Notes under the pieces: generated by a model
Told to the model about the DNA's origin: nothing
The model's input: the letters and a program-made list of their open reading frames with translations, nothing else
Database searches by the model: none
Translations under genes and position numbers: made by a program
DNA from: Gloeotrichia echinulata CP02
Lineage (GTDB): Bacteria; Cyanobacteriota; Cyanobacteriia; Cyanobacteriales; Nostocaceae
Direction of reading: 5' to 3'
DNA length: 64,000 nucleotides
Assembly: GCA_038087035.1 (NCBI GenBank)
Contig: CP051187.1
Span: 1,612,001 to 1,676,000, forward strand
Part shown: positions 53,785-61,740 of the stretch, in pieces
Layout of the letters: every line of letters begins with the position of its first letter
Position numbering within the stretch: the first letter of the stretch is position 1

Positions 53785-54105
53785 TTATTTGTCTTTACCA
53801 AACTGCAACTGATAAAGTGTGTCTTCTTTTTCGGTTTCTACTTTGATATCTGAAAGGGGTTTGGCGACACAAAGCAATACATAACCTTGTTTTTGTAAAT
53901 GTGGACTCACCCCCATACCATCAGCTTGATTGACCATTCCCTCAATAATTTTACCGGCGCAAGTTGTACAAACGCCAGCATGACAGGAACTAGGTAAACC
54001 CAACTCGGCTTTGTCAGCAGCTGATAAAATGGTTTGATCTTCAGGGACTTGTAAAGTATGAATTGACCCTTGGTGGTGAATTTGAACGGTGTAAGTTTTG
54101 GTCAT
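53785..54105 (-). CDS. Plant-type 2Fe-2S ferredoxin
   Basis: A soluble one-electron carrier. From ATG 54105 (MTKTYTVQIHHQGSIHTLQV) it has 106 residues. The cluster ligands are in LGLPSSCHAGVCTTCAGKI (C-x4-C-x2-C) and the distal Cys in YVLLCVAKP. It has a C-terminal extension (EDTLYQLQFGKDK) beyond the basic fold. An alternative ATG two codons upstream exists. It is one of several ferredoxins expected; partner enzymes cannot be named from context. Confidence 0.9.
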   Translation of the reverse strand: MTKTYTVQIHHQGSIHTLQVPEDQTILSAADKAELGLPSSCHAGVCTTCAGKIIEGMVNQADGMGVSPHLQKQGYVLLCVAKPLSDIKVETEKEDTLYQLQFGKDK

Positions 54106-54161
54106 ATACAAAAGCGGTGCAATTTAACGGACAAAGTTAATATTTTATCTGATGAGTAGAC

Positions 54162-54259
54162 ATACAGCAATTTTCATTTCTTTGAACCACAGATCCCTGT
54201 AGGGGATCTAGGCCTTGCGCCCCAAAAGCGTGGTCTATTTATCAGAAAATCATTGTAAT
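54162..54259. mobile_element. ~97-bp MITE with ATACAGC...ATTGTAAT ends, copy 3
   Basis: The interior is nearly identical to 46602-46698 (TTTGAACCACAGATC, AAAGCGTGGTCTATTTA), with a partly degraded central palindrome (GTAGGGGATCTAGGCC then TTGCGCCCC) and a mutated right end. Confidence 0.75.
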
Positions 54260-54347
54260 ATCTGTATTATACCTGAGAGCGATCGCACCCTAGGCTCACC
54301 ACAAGAGCGATTTAGGCTATAATTTAAGCAAAATATCCGAAAATTTC

Positions 54348-54543
54348 GGCTCTTGCGTGTGTAGCGTGCTTAATTATTAATGAAAGTCGATTAAATTGCT
54401 TTAATAACAAGGCTTACAGGCGTTTATAATTTGATTTTTAGTAACAGTAGCTCAAATACAAAAAATAATGGCTTTTATCGGAGCCACACAAGGGTTTCAA
54501 ACTTATTTTTTAACAAATTCAGCACGCTAAGTACGGAAGAGCC
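54348..54543. mobile_element. 196-bp non-autonomous ISL3-type MITE, copy 2
   Basis: GGCTCTTGCGTGTGTAGCGTG at the left and CACGCTAAGTACGGAAGAGCC at the right, same length as copy 1 (2829-3024) and with shared interior text (AAGGCTTACAGGCG). No flanking target duplication. It supplies the last codons and stop of the GHKL ATPase gene. Confidence 0.83.
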
Positions 54544-55509
54544 TCGATTAGGAACTATATCTAGTTCAAATAACTGATGAAATAAAATCACTCTATTATG
54601 CAGTATAATATCAAGCCCTTGTTTATTCATGGAAACGTAGTAAGGATCAGATTTGGGAGGTATCTCTACACCAATTTCTTCATATTCTTTGTCTTGAGGT
54701 GCGTATCCAAAAGTCAACTCAGCTTTCCAACCTTTACCAGAAATTGGATGTTTCAAGATTTCTGGCTTATTGGTTCTTTTAGATGAATGAAAATATATAG
54801 GTTTAACTTCTTGAACTTCGTGTTTAGCTTGAAATTTGTATCTAATACCCTTTGGACATGTGAAAATCTCATTTTCAAATAAATTTCCTTGATTGGTTTC
54901 CTTCCAGAATGTTAATTCTAAATTCATCTTTCTATTATCTGCTGACAAAAACCTTCTATATCTTGCGCCTAACATTGGTTTAATCTCTCTTTTTATTTTA
55001 TTAATATCAAAAACAACAATTGATTTTAAATTAATTACTGAGATTTCAGTACCAGACTGAGATTGAAAATCCGCATAATAAGTTGGAATATCGCCAAATT
55101 CTAGTTTTTTAATTAGTCTTGCTTTAGGTTCATCAACTACTTTTGTTAGCAAATATTCAAGTGTACCCAATGCGGCGATTGCTTGCTTCATTCCCAAACC
55201 ATGTTCATTTAAAGAATTAGGCTTTTGACGACCAGCAGGTGTAATTGCTTCACCTAATTTATCTTGAGAAATACCTGCTGCGTTATCAGTAATTGTCAAT
55301 TTAACTGCCTTATTGTTTTTATTAAGCAATAATTTGATTGTCACTTCTAGTATATCTATATCTGTTCTTCTAGCTGCGATAGAATTATCTATTAATTCCG
55401 AAATAATATCTAAATAATTATAAGTATTTTTACCTAATTCATCAAAAATTTGATTAGAAGGTTTAACTGTAGTTGCATAGGGGCACTTTTCTAGTTTATC
55501 TAGGTTCAT
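54475..55509 (-). CDS. GHKL (Hsp90/MutL-like) ATPase, C-terminus truncated by a MITE
   Basis: The 344-residue frame begins MNLDKLEKCPYATTVKPSNQ and contains the N box in YLDIISELIDNSIAAR, the G1 box LTITDNAAGISQDKLGEA and a lid with NEHGLGMKQAIAALG, as in MORC/MutL/Hsp90-type ATPases. A transducer-like second domain follows (GWKAELTFGYAPQ, MNKQGLDIILHNRVIL). At LDIVPNRGSS the native sequence ends, and SVLSVLNLLKNKF... is MITE-encoded. Such stand-alone ATPases often belong to defence or restriction loci; that is inference. ATG at 55509. ATP-binding residues are intact but the native C-terminal part is lost. Confidence 0.75.
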   Translation of the reverse strand: MNLDKLEKCPYATTVKPSNQIFDELGKNTYNYLDIISELIDNSIAARRTDIDILEVTIKLLLNKNNKAVKLTITDNAAGISQDKLGEAITPAGRQKPNSLNEHGLGMKQAIAALGTLEYLLTKVVDEPKARLIKKLEFGDIPTYYADFQSQSGTEISVINLKSIVVFDINKIKREIKPMLGARYRRFLSADNRKMNLELTFWKETNQGNLFENEIFTCPKGIRYKFQAKHEVQEVKPIYFHSSKRTNKPEILKHPISGKGWKAELTFGYAPQDKEYEEIGVEIPPKSDPYYVSMNKQGLDIILHNRVILFHQLFELDIVPNRGSSVLSVLNLLKNKFETLVWLR

Positions 55510-55617
55510 ACTAGTCAGTAATTGGGTAGTAAGCGGTATTTTAAATATTGTATCAGTATAGATAGACTATGGAGCTTAAACTAGGTTTTTAGTAATTATA
55601 AAATTGTTGCATAAACT

Positions 55618-56888
55618 CTGAAGGGGCGACGAAACAAGCTCAAAAGCTTTGTATGTAAGGAGGGCAACGTTTTGTGGTAGAAAAAGATAGGTCTACTTTT
55701 GTCAATAAGACCTATCTAATGATAATGTTACCTGCATTCTACCAAAACCACTTAAAAAGTCAATTAAGTTTAGCAGAATACTTGCTGCTAAAAATTTTAA
55801 TCCATCTATTACAGTCAATCAAAGAAGTAACTTTAGAAAAGTTAGCAAATGCGCTACCTTTGGCAGTTAAATTTGAGAGTAGAAGAAAGAGAATACAAAG
55901 ATTTTTATCATTACCAAATCTCACCATTGAGAAAGTTTGGTTTCCCATTATTAAAGAATGGCTGGAAACATACTTCAAAGATGAAAAAATTATTTATATA
56001 GCAATTGATAGAACTAATTGGAGTCGGATAAATTTATTCATGGTGAGTATCATTTGGGATAAAAGAGCAGTACCAATATATTTTACTTTATTGCCAAAAT
56101 TAGGTAATAGTAACATCGCTGAACAACAAAAAATATTGTCTCAAGTAATACCAATCTTTAAAAACTATAAAATCTGTGTATTAGGTGATAGAGAATTTTG
56201 CTCTGTCAAACTGGCAAAGTATCTCCAGGGATTGGATGTGTATTTTTGTTTGCGATTAAAAAAGAATGAGTTTTTGCAAGTTGAAAAAGATGTTTTTGTT
56301 GAGTTAAAAAATCTGGGTTTAGTACCGGGAGTTTCTTTTTTTATCAAAGGAGTTAAAGTGACAAAGACTCGGGGTTTTATGAGCTTTAATGTAGCGGCTA
56401 AATGGAAACGTAAAATCAATGGAGTAGCACCGAAAGAAGGATGGTTTATTTTAACAAATTTTGACGACTTAGAGTCGGCAATATCTGCCTATAAACAAAG
56501 ATTTGATATAGAAGAAATGTTTAGAGATTTTAAAACAGGTGGTTATAATTTAGAAGAGACTAATGTTGAAGGCAACCGATTTATTTCTCTAGTTTTACTG
56601 ATAACGCTCGCTTACACTTCTGCCATGATTCAGGGTCAAAAAATTAAACATAAAGGAATACAAAAATATGTAGCTCGTGTTAAAGAGTCTGGTCGCTCTG
56701 TGCGGAGACATAGTAGTTTTTATGTTGGCTTGTATGGTCAAACTTGGGTCAATTTCACAGATATTTGTATGGAATTAGTGACAGAATTAATGAGAATTAA
56801 TCGTAATAAGCGCAAGTATTATCAACAGGGATTGAGGGCTATGAAGCTTATCGAGTCTATGTTTTAGCTTATTTCGTCGCCCCCTCAG
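55618..56888 (+). mobile_element. IS4-type insertion sequence (1271 bp) with 9-bp target duplication
   Basis: The inverted repeats are CTGAAGGGGCGACGAAACAAGC and its partner GCTTATTTCGTCGCCCCCTCAG. The duplicated target GCATAAACT stands at 55609-55617 and 56889-56897, perfectly conserved, so the insertion is recent and probably active. Confidence 0.93.
55674..56867 (+). CDS. IS4-family DDE transposase
   Basis: The 397-residue protein starts at GTG 55674 with a good ribosome site (AAGGAGGG) 11-14 bases upstream. The DDE pattern: Asp in IIYIAIDRTNW, Asp in ICVLGDREFCSVKLAKYL, and the YREK-like Glu in YKQRFDIEEMFRDFKTGGYN. The C-terminal region is basic (INRNKRKYYQQGL). The gene is intact within complete ends. 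Confidence 0.93.
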   Translation: MVEKDRSTFVNKTYLMIMLPAFYQNHLKSQLSLAEYLLLKILIHLLQSIKEVTLEKLANALPLAVKFESRRKRIQRFLSLPNLTIEKVWFPIIKEWLETYFKDEKIIYIAIDRTNWSRINLFMVSIIWDKRAVPIYFTLLPKLGNSNIAEQQKILSQVIPIFKNYKICVLGDREFCSVKLAKYLQGLDVYFCLRLKKNEFLQVEKDVFVELKNLGLVPGVSFFIKGVKVTKTRGFMSFNVAAKWKRKINGVAPKEGWFILTNFDDLESAISAYKQRFDIEEMFRDFKTGGYNLEETNVEGNRFISLVLLITLAYTSAMIQGQKIKHKGIQKYVARVKESGRSVRRHSSFYVGLYGQTWVNFTDICMELVTELMRINRNKRKYYQQGLRAMKLIESMF

Positions 56889-56899
56889 GCATAAACTGC

Positions 56900-57052
56900 T
56901 TATAAGGACAAACTCGGATAGGTTTTGGCAATCTCTTCCGCAGTTTTTCCTTTAAATAGATATTCATATAAAACGGTTTCTATTCCAATACGATGACCTT
57001 TAATGCGAATATCATCAGCGGCAAGGAAGTCAAAATAATTATTTAAATTCAT
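56900..57052 (-). pseudogene. DUF433 antitoxin-like gene, broken by nonsense codon and IS insertion
   Basis: From ATG 57052 it reads NYFDFLAADDIRIKGHRIGI, then ETVLYEYLFKGKTAEEIAKT and YPSLSL before TAA at 56900-56902. DUF433 proteins (small antitoxin-like) normally continue E-x-VYATILYYL. Here AVYATIL is still readable after the stop, across the IS target site (GCAGTTTATGC|AACAATTTTA), followed by another frame disturbance. The gene was therefore decaying and the IS sits near its 3' end. Confidence 0.72.
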
Positions 57053-57276
57053 AAGTTGATTATAGTCCTTGTAATCTAAGTATATATAGTTTTTCCGTAG
57101 TTTAACAGAGTTGAGAGGAATGAGGGAAGACTATACATTAAGTATAAATTATAATTTGCCAAAACCATTGACCAGTAATGCTTTTAGCTCAGAAAATAAG
57201 GTAAAATTTGATAGCTAAAGTCTGCTAAAAATTGCCCCATTATTAGGGGGATATCAACCGAATGGAGAATATAAAA

Positions 57277-59931
57277 ATGCTAGAATCATATCGTGAACAG
57301 GTTGAGCAAAGAGCATTACTCGGAATTCCCCCCTTACCTCTAGATGCAAAGCAAACAGCACAACTGTGTGAATTACTGAAAAATCCACCCCAAGGGGAAG
57401 AAGAGACATTATTAGAATTATTGCGCGATCGCGTCCCTCCTGGTGTGGATGCTGGTGCTTATGTTAAAGCTGGATTTCTGACTGCAATTGCTAAAGGTGA
57501 AATTACCAGTCCGTTGATTTCGCCTATAGACGCGGTGGAATTGTTGGGAACAATGGTGGGTGGTTATAATGTACAATCTTTAATTGACTTACTGCAAATT
57601 CCTGCGGTATATCTATCAGACTCTTCCACAACACCTCTGGCGATGGGAGGACAAGGAAAGGCTTGTCCTGAGCGGAGTCGAAGGGAACCGATTGCAGCTT
57701 ACGCCGCTACTGCCTTAAGCAAAATCCTTTTGGTGTATGATGCTTTTCATGATGTTTTGGAGTTATCGAAAACTAATCCTTTTGCCAAGCGGGTAGTAGA
57801 CTCCTGGGCTGAAGCTGAATGGTTTACGATTCGTCCCCAATTACCGGAAGCTATCACCGTTACCGTCTTCAAAGTCCCTGGAGAAACCAACACCGACGAC
57901 TTATCCCCCGCAACCCATGCTACCACTCGCCCAGATATTCCCTTACACGCCTTGGCTATGTTAGAGTCACGGCAACCGGGAAGTTTAGAAACCATTGTTG
58001 AGTTGAAGAAAAAAGGACATCCCGTTGCTTACGTTGGCGATGTGGTAGGTACTGGTTCCTCCCGTAAGTCTGCCATTAACTCAGTATTGTGGCATATGGG
58101 AAATGATATTCCTTTTGTACCAAACAAGCGGGCAGGGGGTTATATTTTAGGTGGGGCGATCGCTCCCATCTTTTTCAACACAGCCGAAGATGCTGGTGCT
58201 TTACCCATCCAGTGTGATGTCACCAAATTAGAAACTGGTATGGTGATCACCATTCATCCCTACAAAGGCGAAATCACCAACGAATCTGGCGAAGTCCTTT
58301 CTACCTTCACCCTCAAACCCGATACCATCCTCGATGAAGTCCGCGCAGGTGGACGAATTCCCCTATTAATTGGACGTACCCTCACCGATAAAACCCGCCA
58401 AGCACTAGGTTTACCACCCAGCACCTTATTTATCCGTCCCCAACCACCTGCTGACACAGGTAAAGGCTATACCTTGGCACAGAAAATGGTGGGTAAAGCT
58501 TGCGGTTTACCCGGTGTCCGTCCCGGTACATCTTGCGAACCGATTATGACTACCGTTGGTTCTCAGGATACCACAGGTCCGATGACCCGCGACGAATTAA
58601 AAGAACTCGCCTGTTTGGGTTTTAGTGCTGACTTAGTAATGCAAAGTTTCTGTCACACTGCAGCCTATCCTAAACCAGTAGACATCAAAACCCATCACGA
58701 ACTCCCCGACTTTTTCGCCCAACGTGGCGGCGTAGCTTTGCGTCCCGGTGATGGTATAATCCACTCTTGGTTAAACCGGATGCTATTACCCGACACCGTG
58801 GGAACAGGTGGTGACTCCCACACCCGCTTCCCCTTGGGAATTTCCTTCCCCGCTGGTTCTGGTTTAGTAGCTTTTGCAGGCGCGTTGGGTGTGATGCCTT
58901 TGGATATGCCAGAATCAGTTTTGGTACGATTCAAAGGAGAATTGCAACCCGGAATTACCTTGAGGGATATTGTTAACGCCATTCCCTACGTAGCAATTCA
59001 AAAAGGCTTGCTGACAGTAGCCAAAGAAAACAAGAAAAACGTTTTTTCTGGCAGAATTTTAGAAATTGAAGGCTTACCAGATTTGAAAGTTGAACAAGCC
59101 TTTGAACTCGCCGATGCTACAGCCGAACGTTCTTGTGCTGGTTCTACTATTAAACTGAGTCAAGAGACAATTTCCGAATATTTACATTCTAACGTAGCCT
59201 TGTTAAAAAATATGGTAGCACGGGGTTATAACGATGCGCGGACTATTCTCCGCCGAGTCGCCCAAATGGAAGAATGGTTAGCAAATCCCGTGTTATTAGC
59301 AGCAGATGCAGATGCTGAATATGCCGAAATCATTGAAATTGACTTAAACGAAATCACCGAACCAATTGTAGCCGCTCCCAATGACCCCGATAATGTTAAA
59401 TTATTATCGGAAGTTGCTAATGATCCAGTACAAGAAGTATTCGTAGGTTCTTGTATGACCAATATCGGTCATTATCGCGCAACAGCAAAAGTATTAGAAG
59501 GCGCAGGTGAAGTGAAAACTCGCCTGTGGATAGCACCACCAACCCGCATGGATGAACACCAATTAAAAGAAGAAGGTGTATATAGTGTTTTTGGTGCTGC
59601 AGGTGCAAGAATAGAACTGCCAGGTTGTAGTTTGTGCATGGGAAATCAGGCGCGAGTTGCTGATAACACAACCGTATTTTCTACCTCAACCCGCAACTTC
59701 AACAACCGCATGGGTAAAGGTGCGCGAGTTTATCTTGGTTCCGCCGAATTAGCTGCAGTTTGTGCCTTGTTAGGACGCATTCCCACAGTACCAGAATATC
59801 TTGATATTGTAGCGCAGAAGATTCATCCTTTTGCCGAGAATTTGTATCAGTATTTGAACTTTGATCAAATCGCCGGTTTTGAGGATGAAGGGCGCGTGAT
59901 TTCTAAAGAGCAGGAGGCTTTGTTGGTATAA
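57277..59931 (+). CDS. acnB: Aconitate hydratase B (bifunctional aconitase / 2-methylisocitrate dehydratase)
   Basis: AcnB interconverts citrate and isocitrate with a 4Fe-4S cluster. I prefer ATG 57277 (MLESYREQVEQRALLGIPPL) because it matches the family N-terminus and has GGAG nine bases upstream; ATG 57262 is the alternative. The 884-residue protein carries the HEAT-like N-domain, the swivel domain (VPGETNTDDLSPATHATTRP, YVGDVVGTGSSRKSAINSVL) and the cluster domain (SQDTTGPMTRDEL, QSFCHTAAYPKP, SCMTNIGHYRA, PGCSLCMGNQARV with the cluster cysteines). An extra in-frame stretch GKACPERSRRE (~57650-57687) comes from a dispersed repeat. No operon partner. Confidence 0.95.
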   Translation: MLESYREQVEQRALLGIPPLPLDAKQTAQLCELLKNPPQGEEETLLELLRDRVPPGVDAGAYVKAGFLTAIAKGEITSPLISPIDAVELLGTMVGGYNVQSLIDLLQIPAVYLSDSSTTPLAMGGQGKACPERSRREPIAAYAATALSKILLVYDAFHDVLELSKTNPFAKRVVDSWAEAEWFTIRPQLPEAITVTVFKVPGETNTDDLSPATHATTRPDIPLHALAMLESRQPGSLETIVELKKKGHPVAYVGDVVGTGSSRKSAINSVLWHMGNDIPFVPNKRAGGYILGGAIAPIFFNTAEDAGALPIQCDVTKLETGMVITIHPYKGEITNESGEVLSTFTLKPDTILDEVRAGGRIPLLIGRTLTDKTRQALGLPPSTLFIRPQPPADTGKGYTLAQKMVGKACGLPGVRPGTSCEPIMTTVGSQDTTGPMTRDELKELACLGFSADLVMQSFCHTAAYPKPVDIKTHHELPDFFAQRGGVALRPGDGIIHSWLNRMLLPDTVGTGGDSHTRFPLGISFPAGSGLVAFAGALGVMPLDMPESVLVRFKGELQPGITLRDIVNAIPYVAIQKGLLTVAKENKKNVFSGRILEIEGLPDLKVEQAFELADATAERSCAGSTIKLSQETISEYLHSNVALLKNMVARGYNDARTILRRVAQMEEWLANPVLLAADADAEYAEIIEIDLNEITEPIVAAPNDPDNVKLLSEVANDPVQEVFVGSCMTNIGHYRATAKVLEGAGEVKTRLWIAPPTRMDEHQLKEEGVYSVFGAAGARIELPGCSLCMGNQARVADNTTVFSTSTRNFNNRMGKGARVYLGSAELAAVCALLGRIPTVPEYLDIVAQKIHPFAENLYQYLNFDQIAGFEDEGRVISKEQEALLV
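57650..57687. repeat. Dispersed repeat inserted in frame in acnB
   Basis: GGCTTGTCCTGAGCGGAGTC then GAAGGGA, translated ACPERSRRE, interrupts the N-domain between STTPLA and PIAAYAA. This palindromic-looking text is a widespread genomic repeat that often appears inside proteins as PERSRR. Confidence 0.75.
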
Positions 59932-59940
59932 TCTAATTAG

Positions 59941-59961
59941 GGTGGGCTATTTTAGCTCACC
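59941..59961 (+). terminator. Probable terminator of acnB
   Basis: GGTGGGCTA and TAGCTCACC pair with one mismatch over a TTT loop, ten bases after the stop, followed by TGATTTTATT. Confidence 0.6.
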
Positions 59962-60092
59962 TGATTTTATTACTAGGGTGAGAATGCCGGCAAAAGACAT
60001 TTACCATAATGCTGTTAAAAATGCCTTACTCGCTTTCTGTTAGAAGATTACAGTTCGCGGAGCGTCCTCTAGGGAAAGAATTTTGAGCTTCT

Positions 60093-60165
60093 GCATTCGC
60101 GCAGCGTCTGTCTTTGCTACGCAACGCTACCGCGAACGACACGCTACGCGAACGCAGAGAAGGCG
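60093..60165. repeat. 73-bp dispersed GC-rich repeat, copy 2
   Basis: Same block as 887-959 (GCATTCGCGCAGCGTCTG to GAGAAGGCG), with a few substitutions. Confidence 0.8.
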
Positions 60166-60216
60166 CATTCGCGAAGCGTTCTCGAAGAGTAGGCGCAAAG
60201 AAGGAAAATTATAGGT

Positions 60217-60342
60217 CAATACAGTTCAGTTAAGGAAAATTGTCGTAGGGGCACGGCACGAATAGAATTGTCATTAGAAGAAAAAATTTTGGATGCCGTG
60301 CCCCTACAGTCTATATCATTCGAGCCTAACTGAACTGTATTG
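60217..60342. mobile_element. 126-bp MITE, TACAGTTCAGTTA family, copy 4 (inverted)
   Basis: CAATACAGTTCAGTTA and CTAACTGAACTGTATTG ends; interior GTAGGGGCACGGCACGAAT and TTGGATGCCGTGCCCC. Together with the 73-bp repeat it fills the 59962-60442 gap. Confidence 0.87.
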
Positions 60343-60442
60343 AATTATAGGTAATCTTAGACCGGGAAGGGAGTAAGTTTATTTTAGAGAAATATCAAGT
60401 ATCACTATTAATTATTGATTTACAGCCAGAGGAAATTTTCAA

Positions 60443-60784
60443 ATGGATAAGCTAACTCATTATCAAAATCTCATCAAGCAAATTTTAACAGAGTATCAAC
60501 AAATTTCAGCACAAGTTCCTGATGATGATGTAGATGAAGAATTAATTTTTGACGATGAAAGACGCCAGTATCTCTGGTTTAATATTGGTTGGAAACAAGG
60601 AAAGAGAGTTAAAGCAATTTCTGTTTATGTTCGGATTAAAAATGAGAAAATTTACATTGAAGACGATTGGACAGAAGAAGGAATTGCTACTGAATTATTA
60701 AGGGAAGGTGTACCAAGAGAGGATATTGTTTTAGCTTTTCACGATCCAGAAACTCGTAAATTGACTGAGTTTGCCGCTGCTTAA
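60443..60784 (+). CDS. xisI: XisI-family protein
   Basis: XisI was named as a factor controlling excision of the fdxN element in heterocysts; family members are numerous in cyanobacteria and usually follow xisH. The 113-residue protein starts MDKLTHYQNLIKQILTEYQQ and has the core ELIFDDERRQYLWFNIGWKQ, KIYIEDDWTEEGIATELLRE and GVPREDIVLAFHDPETRKL, ending TEFAAA. Length typical. No xisH lies upstream (60343-60442 is non-coding), so this copy is solitary. ATG at 60443. Confidence 0.9.
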   Translation: MDKLTHYQNLIKQILTEYQQISAQVPDDDVDEELIFDDERRQYLWFNIGWKQGKRVKAISVYVRIKNEKIYIEDDWTEEGIATELLREGVPREDIVLAFHDPETRKLTEFAAA

Positions 60785-60801
60785 AGCTATAATTTAGTTT
60801 A

Positions 60802-60867
60802 GTAGGGTGCGTCAGATTTTATAATTTGGTGATGAACAACAGATTTTTGACATCTGACCCACCCTAC
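60802..60867 (+). terminator. 16-bp-stem hairpin after xisI (GTAGGGTGCGT family)
   Basis: GTAGGGTGCGTCAGAT pairs with ATCTGACCCACCCTAC with one mismatch, 17 bases after the xisI stop. A repeat hairpin that probably also ends the transcript. Confidence 0.55.
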
Positions 60868-60971
60868 AAATTGGGTATTTTTGCAATAGTTTCAGATGAA
60901 AATTAATTTTTATAACAAAGTATGAAAAATCATCTAATTTAAATCAATCAAATTGCGAGGAATATTAATTA

Positions 60972-61418
60972 ATGAGCAGCCCATCTTTTATCAATGACAA
61001 AAATCTTTATGATCAAGATTTTTACTTATGGACACAAACCGTTGTCCAACAGCTAAAAGAGAATAAATTTAACGAAATAGATCTACCTAATTTAATTGAA
61101 GAAATTGAAAGCATGGGGAGAAGTGAAAAACGGGAGTTAAAAAGTCGCGTAATTGTGCTATTAATGCACTTATTGAAATGGCAATATCAACCAGAAAAAC
61201 GTAGTGAAAGTTGGCGCAGTACCATTTCTGAGCAGCGCATCTGTATTGAAACATTATTAGAAGATAGTCCAAGTTTGCAAACTCTACTCGCAGAATTGTT
61301 TGCAGATTGTTATCAAAAAGCTCGAATAAAAGCATCTGATGAAACAGGTATTAAATTAAATTTTTTTCCTCAAGAATCTCCTTTTACCTTGGAAGAAACA
61401 TTAAAAATTAGTGAATAA
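60972..61418 (+). CDS. DUF29-domain protein
   Basis: The 148-residue protein matches DUF29, a family abundant in cyanobacteria and often in multigene sets: YDQDFYLWTQTVVQQLKE, then IDLPNLIEEIESMGRSEKRE, LMHLLKWQYQPEKRSESWR and FFPQESPFTLEETLK. The function is unknown; some authors suspect toxin-antitoxin or mobile-element links. ATG at 60972 with GAGG upstream. Followed after 55 bases by a small antitoxin-like gene on the same strand. Confidence 0.88.
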   Translation: MSSPSFINDKNLYDQDFYLWTQTVVQQLKENKFNEIDLPNLIEEIESMGRSEKRELKSRVIVLLMHLLKWQYQPEKRSESWRSTISEQRICIETLLEDSPSLQTLLAELFADCYQKARIKASDETGIKLNFFPQESPFTLEETLKISE

Positions 61419-61473
61419 TTATTTATAAAATTAAACATCGTAGTAAGGCTTATGAATAAGAGGAGATTAAAGA

Positions 61474-61671
61474 ATGATTGAATTACATCCTGAATTTTTA
61501 ACAAAAAATGGGCAAAAGGAATTTGCTGTTTTGTCTTATGAGGAATTTCTGAAAATTCAAGAATTGTTAGAAGATTTAGAATATTTAAGAGATTTTAGGG
61601 ATGCTAAACAGGAAGAAAAAGAAAGTAATTCAGGATGTTTAGACGAAGTAAAGAAGATGTTGATATCTTGA
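61474..61671 (+). CDS. Small antitoxin-like protein (Phd/YefM-like)
   Basis: Encodes 65 residues: MIELHPEFLTKNGQKEFAVL, then SYEEFLKIQELLEDLEYLRD and FRDAKQEEKES. The VLSYEEFLKIQELLEDLEYL segment is typical of Phd/YefM-type antitoxins and AAGAGGAG precedes the ATG. The expected toxin is missing: what follows is a 16-codon stub and then the methyltransferase. It may be an orphan antitoxin. Confidence 0.65.
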   Translation: MIELHPEFLTKNGQKEFAVLSYEEFLKIQELLEDLEYLRDFRDAKQEEKESNSGCLDEVKKMLIS

Positions 61672-61689
61672 GGATGAAGGGCATTGCAA

Positions 61690-61740
61690 ATGCCAACTAA
61701 AGCAAGTAAATTAGAACGGGTTGCGCGGAAACTAGGATGA
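61690..61740 (+). pseudogene. 16-codon stub overlapping the methyltransferase start
   Basis: MPTKASKLERVARKLG followed by TGA, which overlaps the next ATG (ATGA at 61737-61740). It looks like the first residues of a small toxin-like protein, but is too short to assign. It may be the remnant of the antitoxin's partner, or a leader that couples translation to the methyltransferase. Confidence 0.35.
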
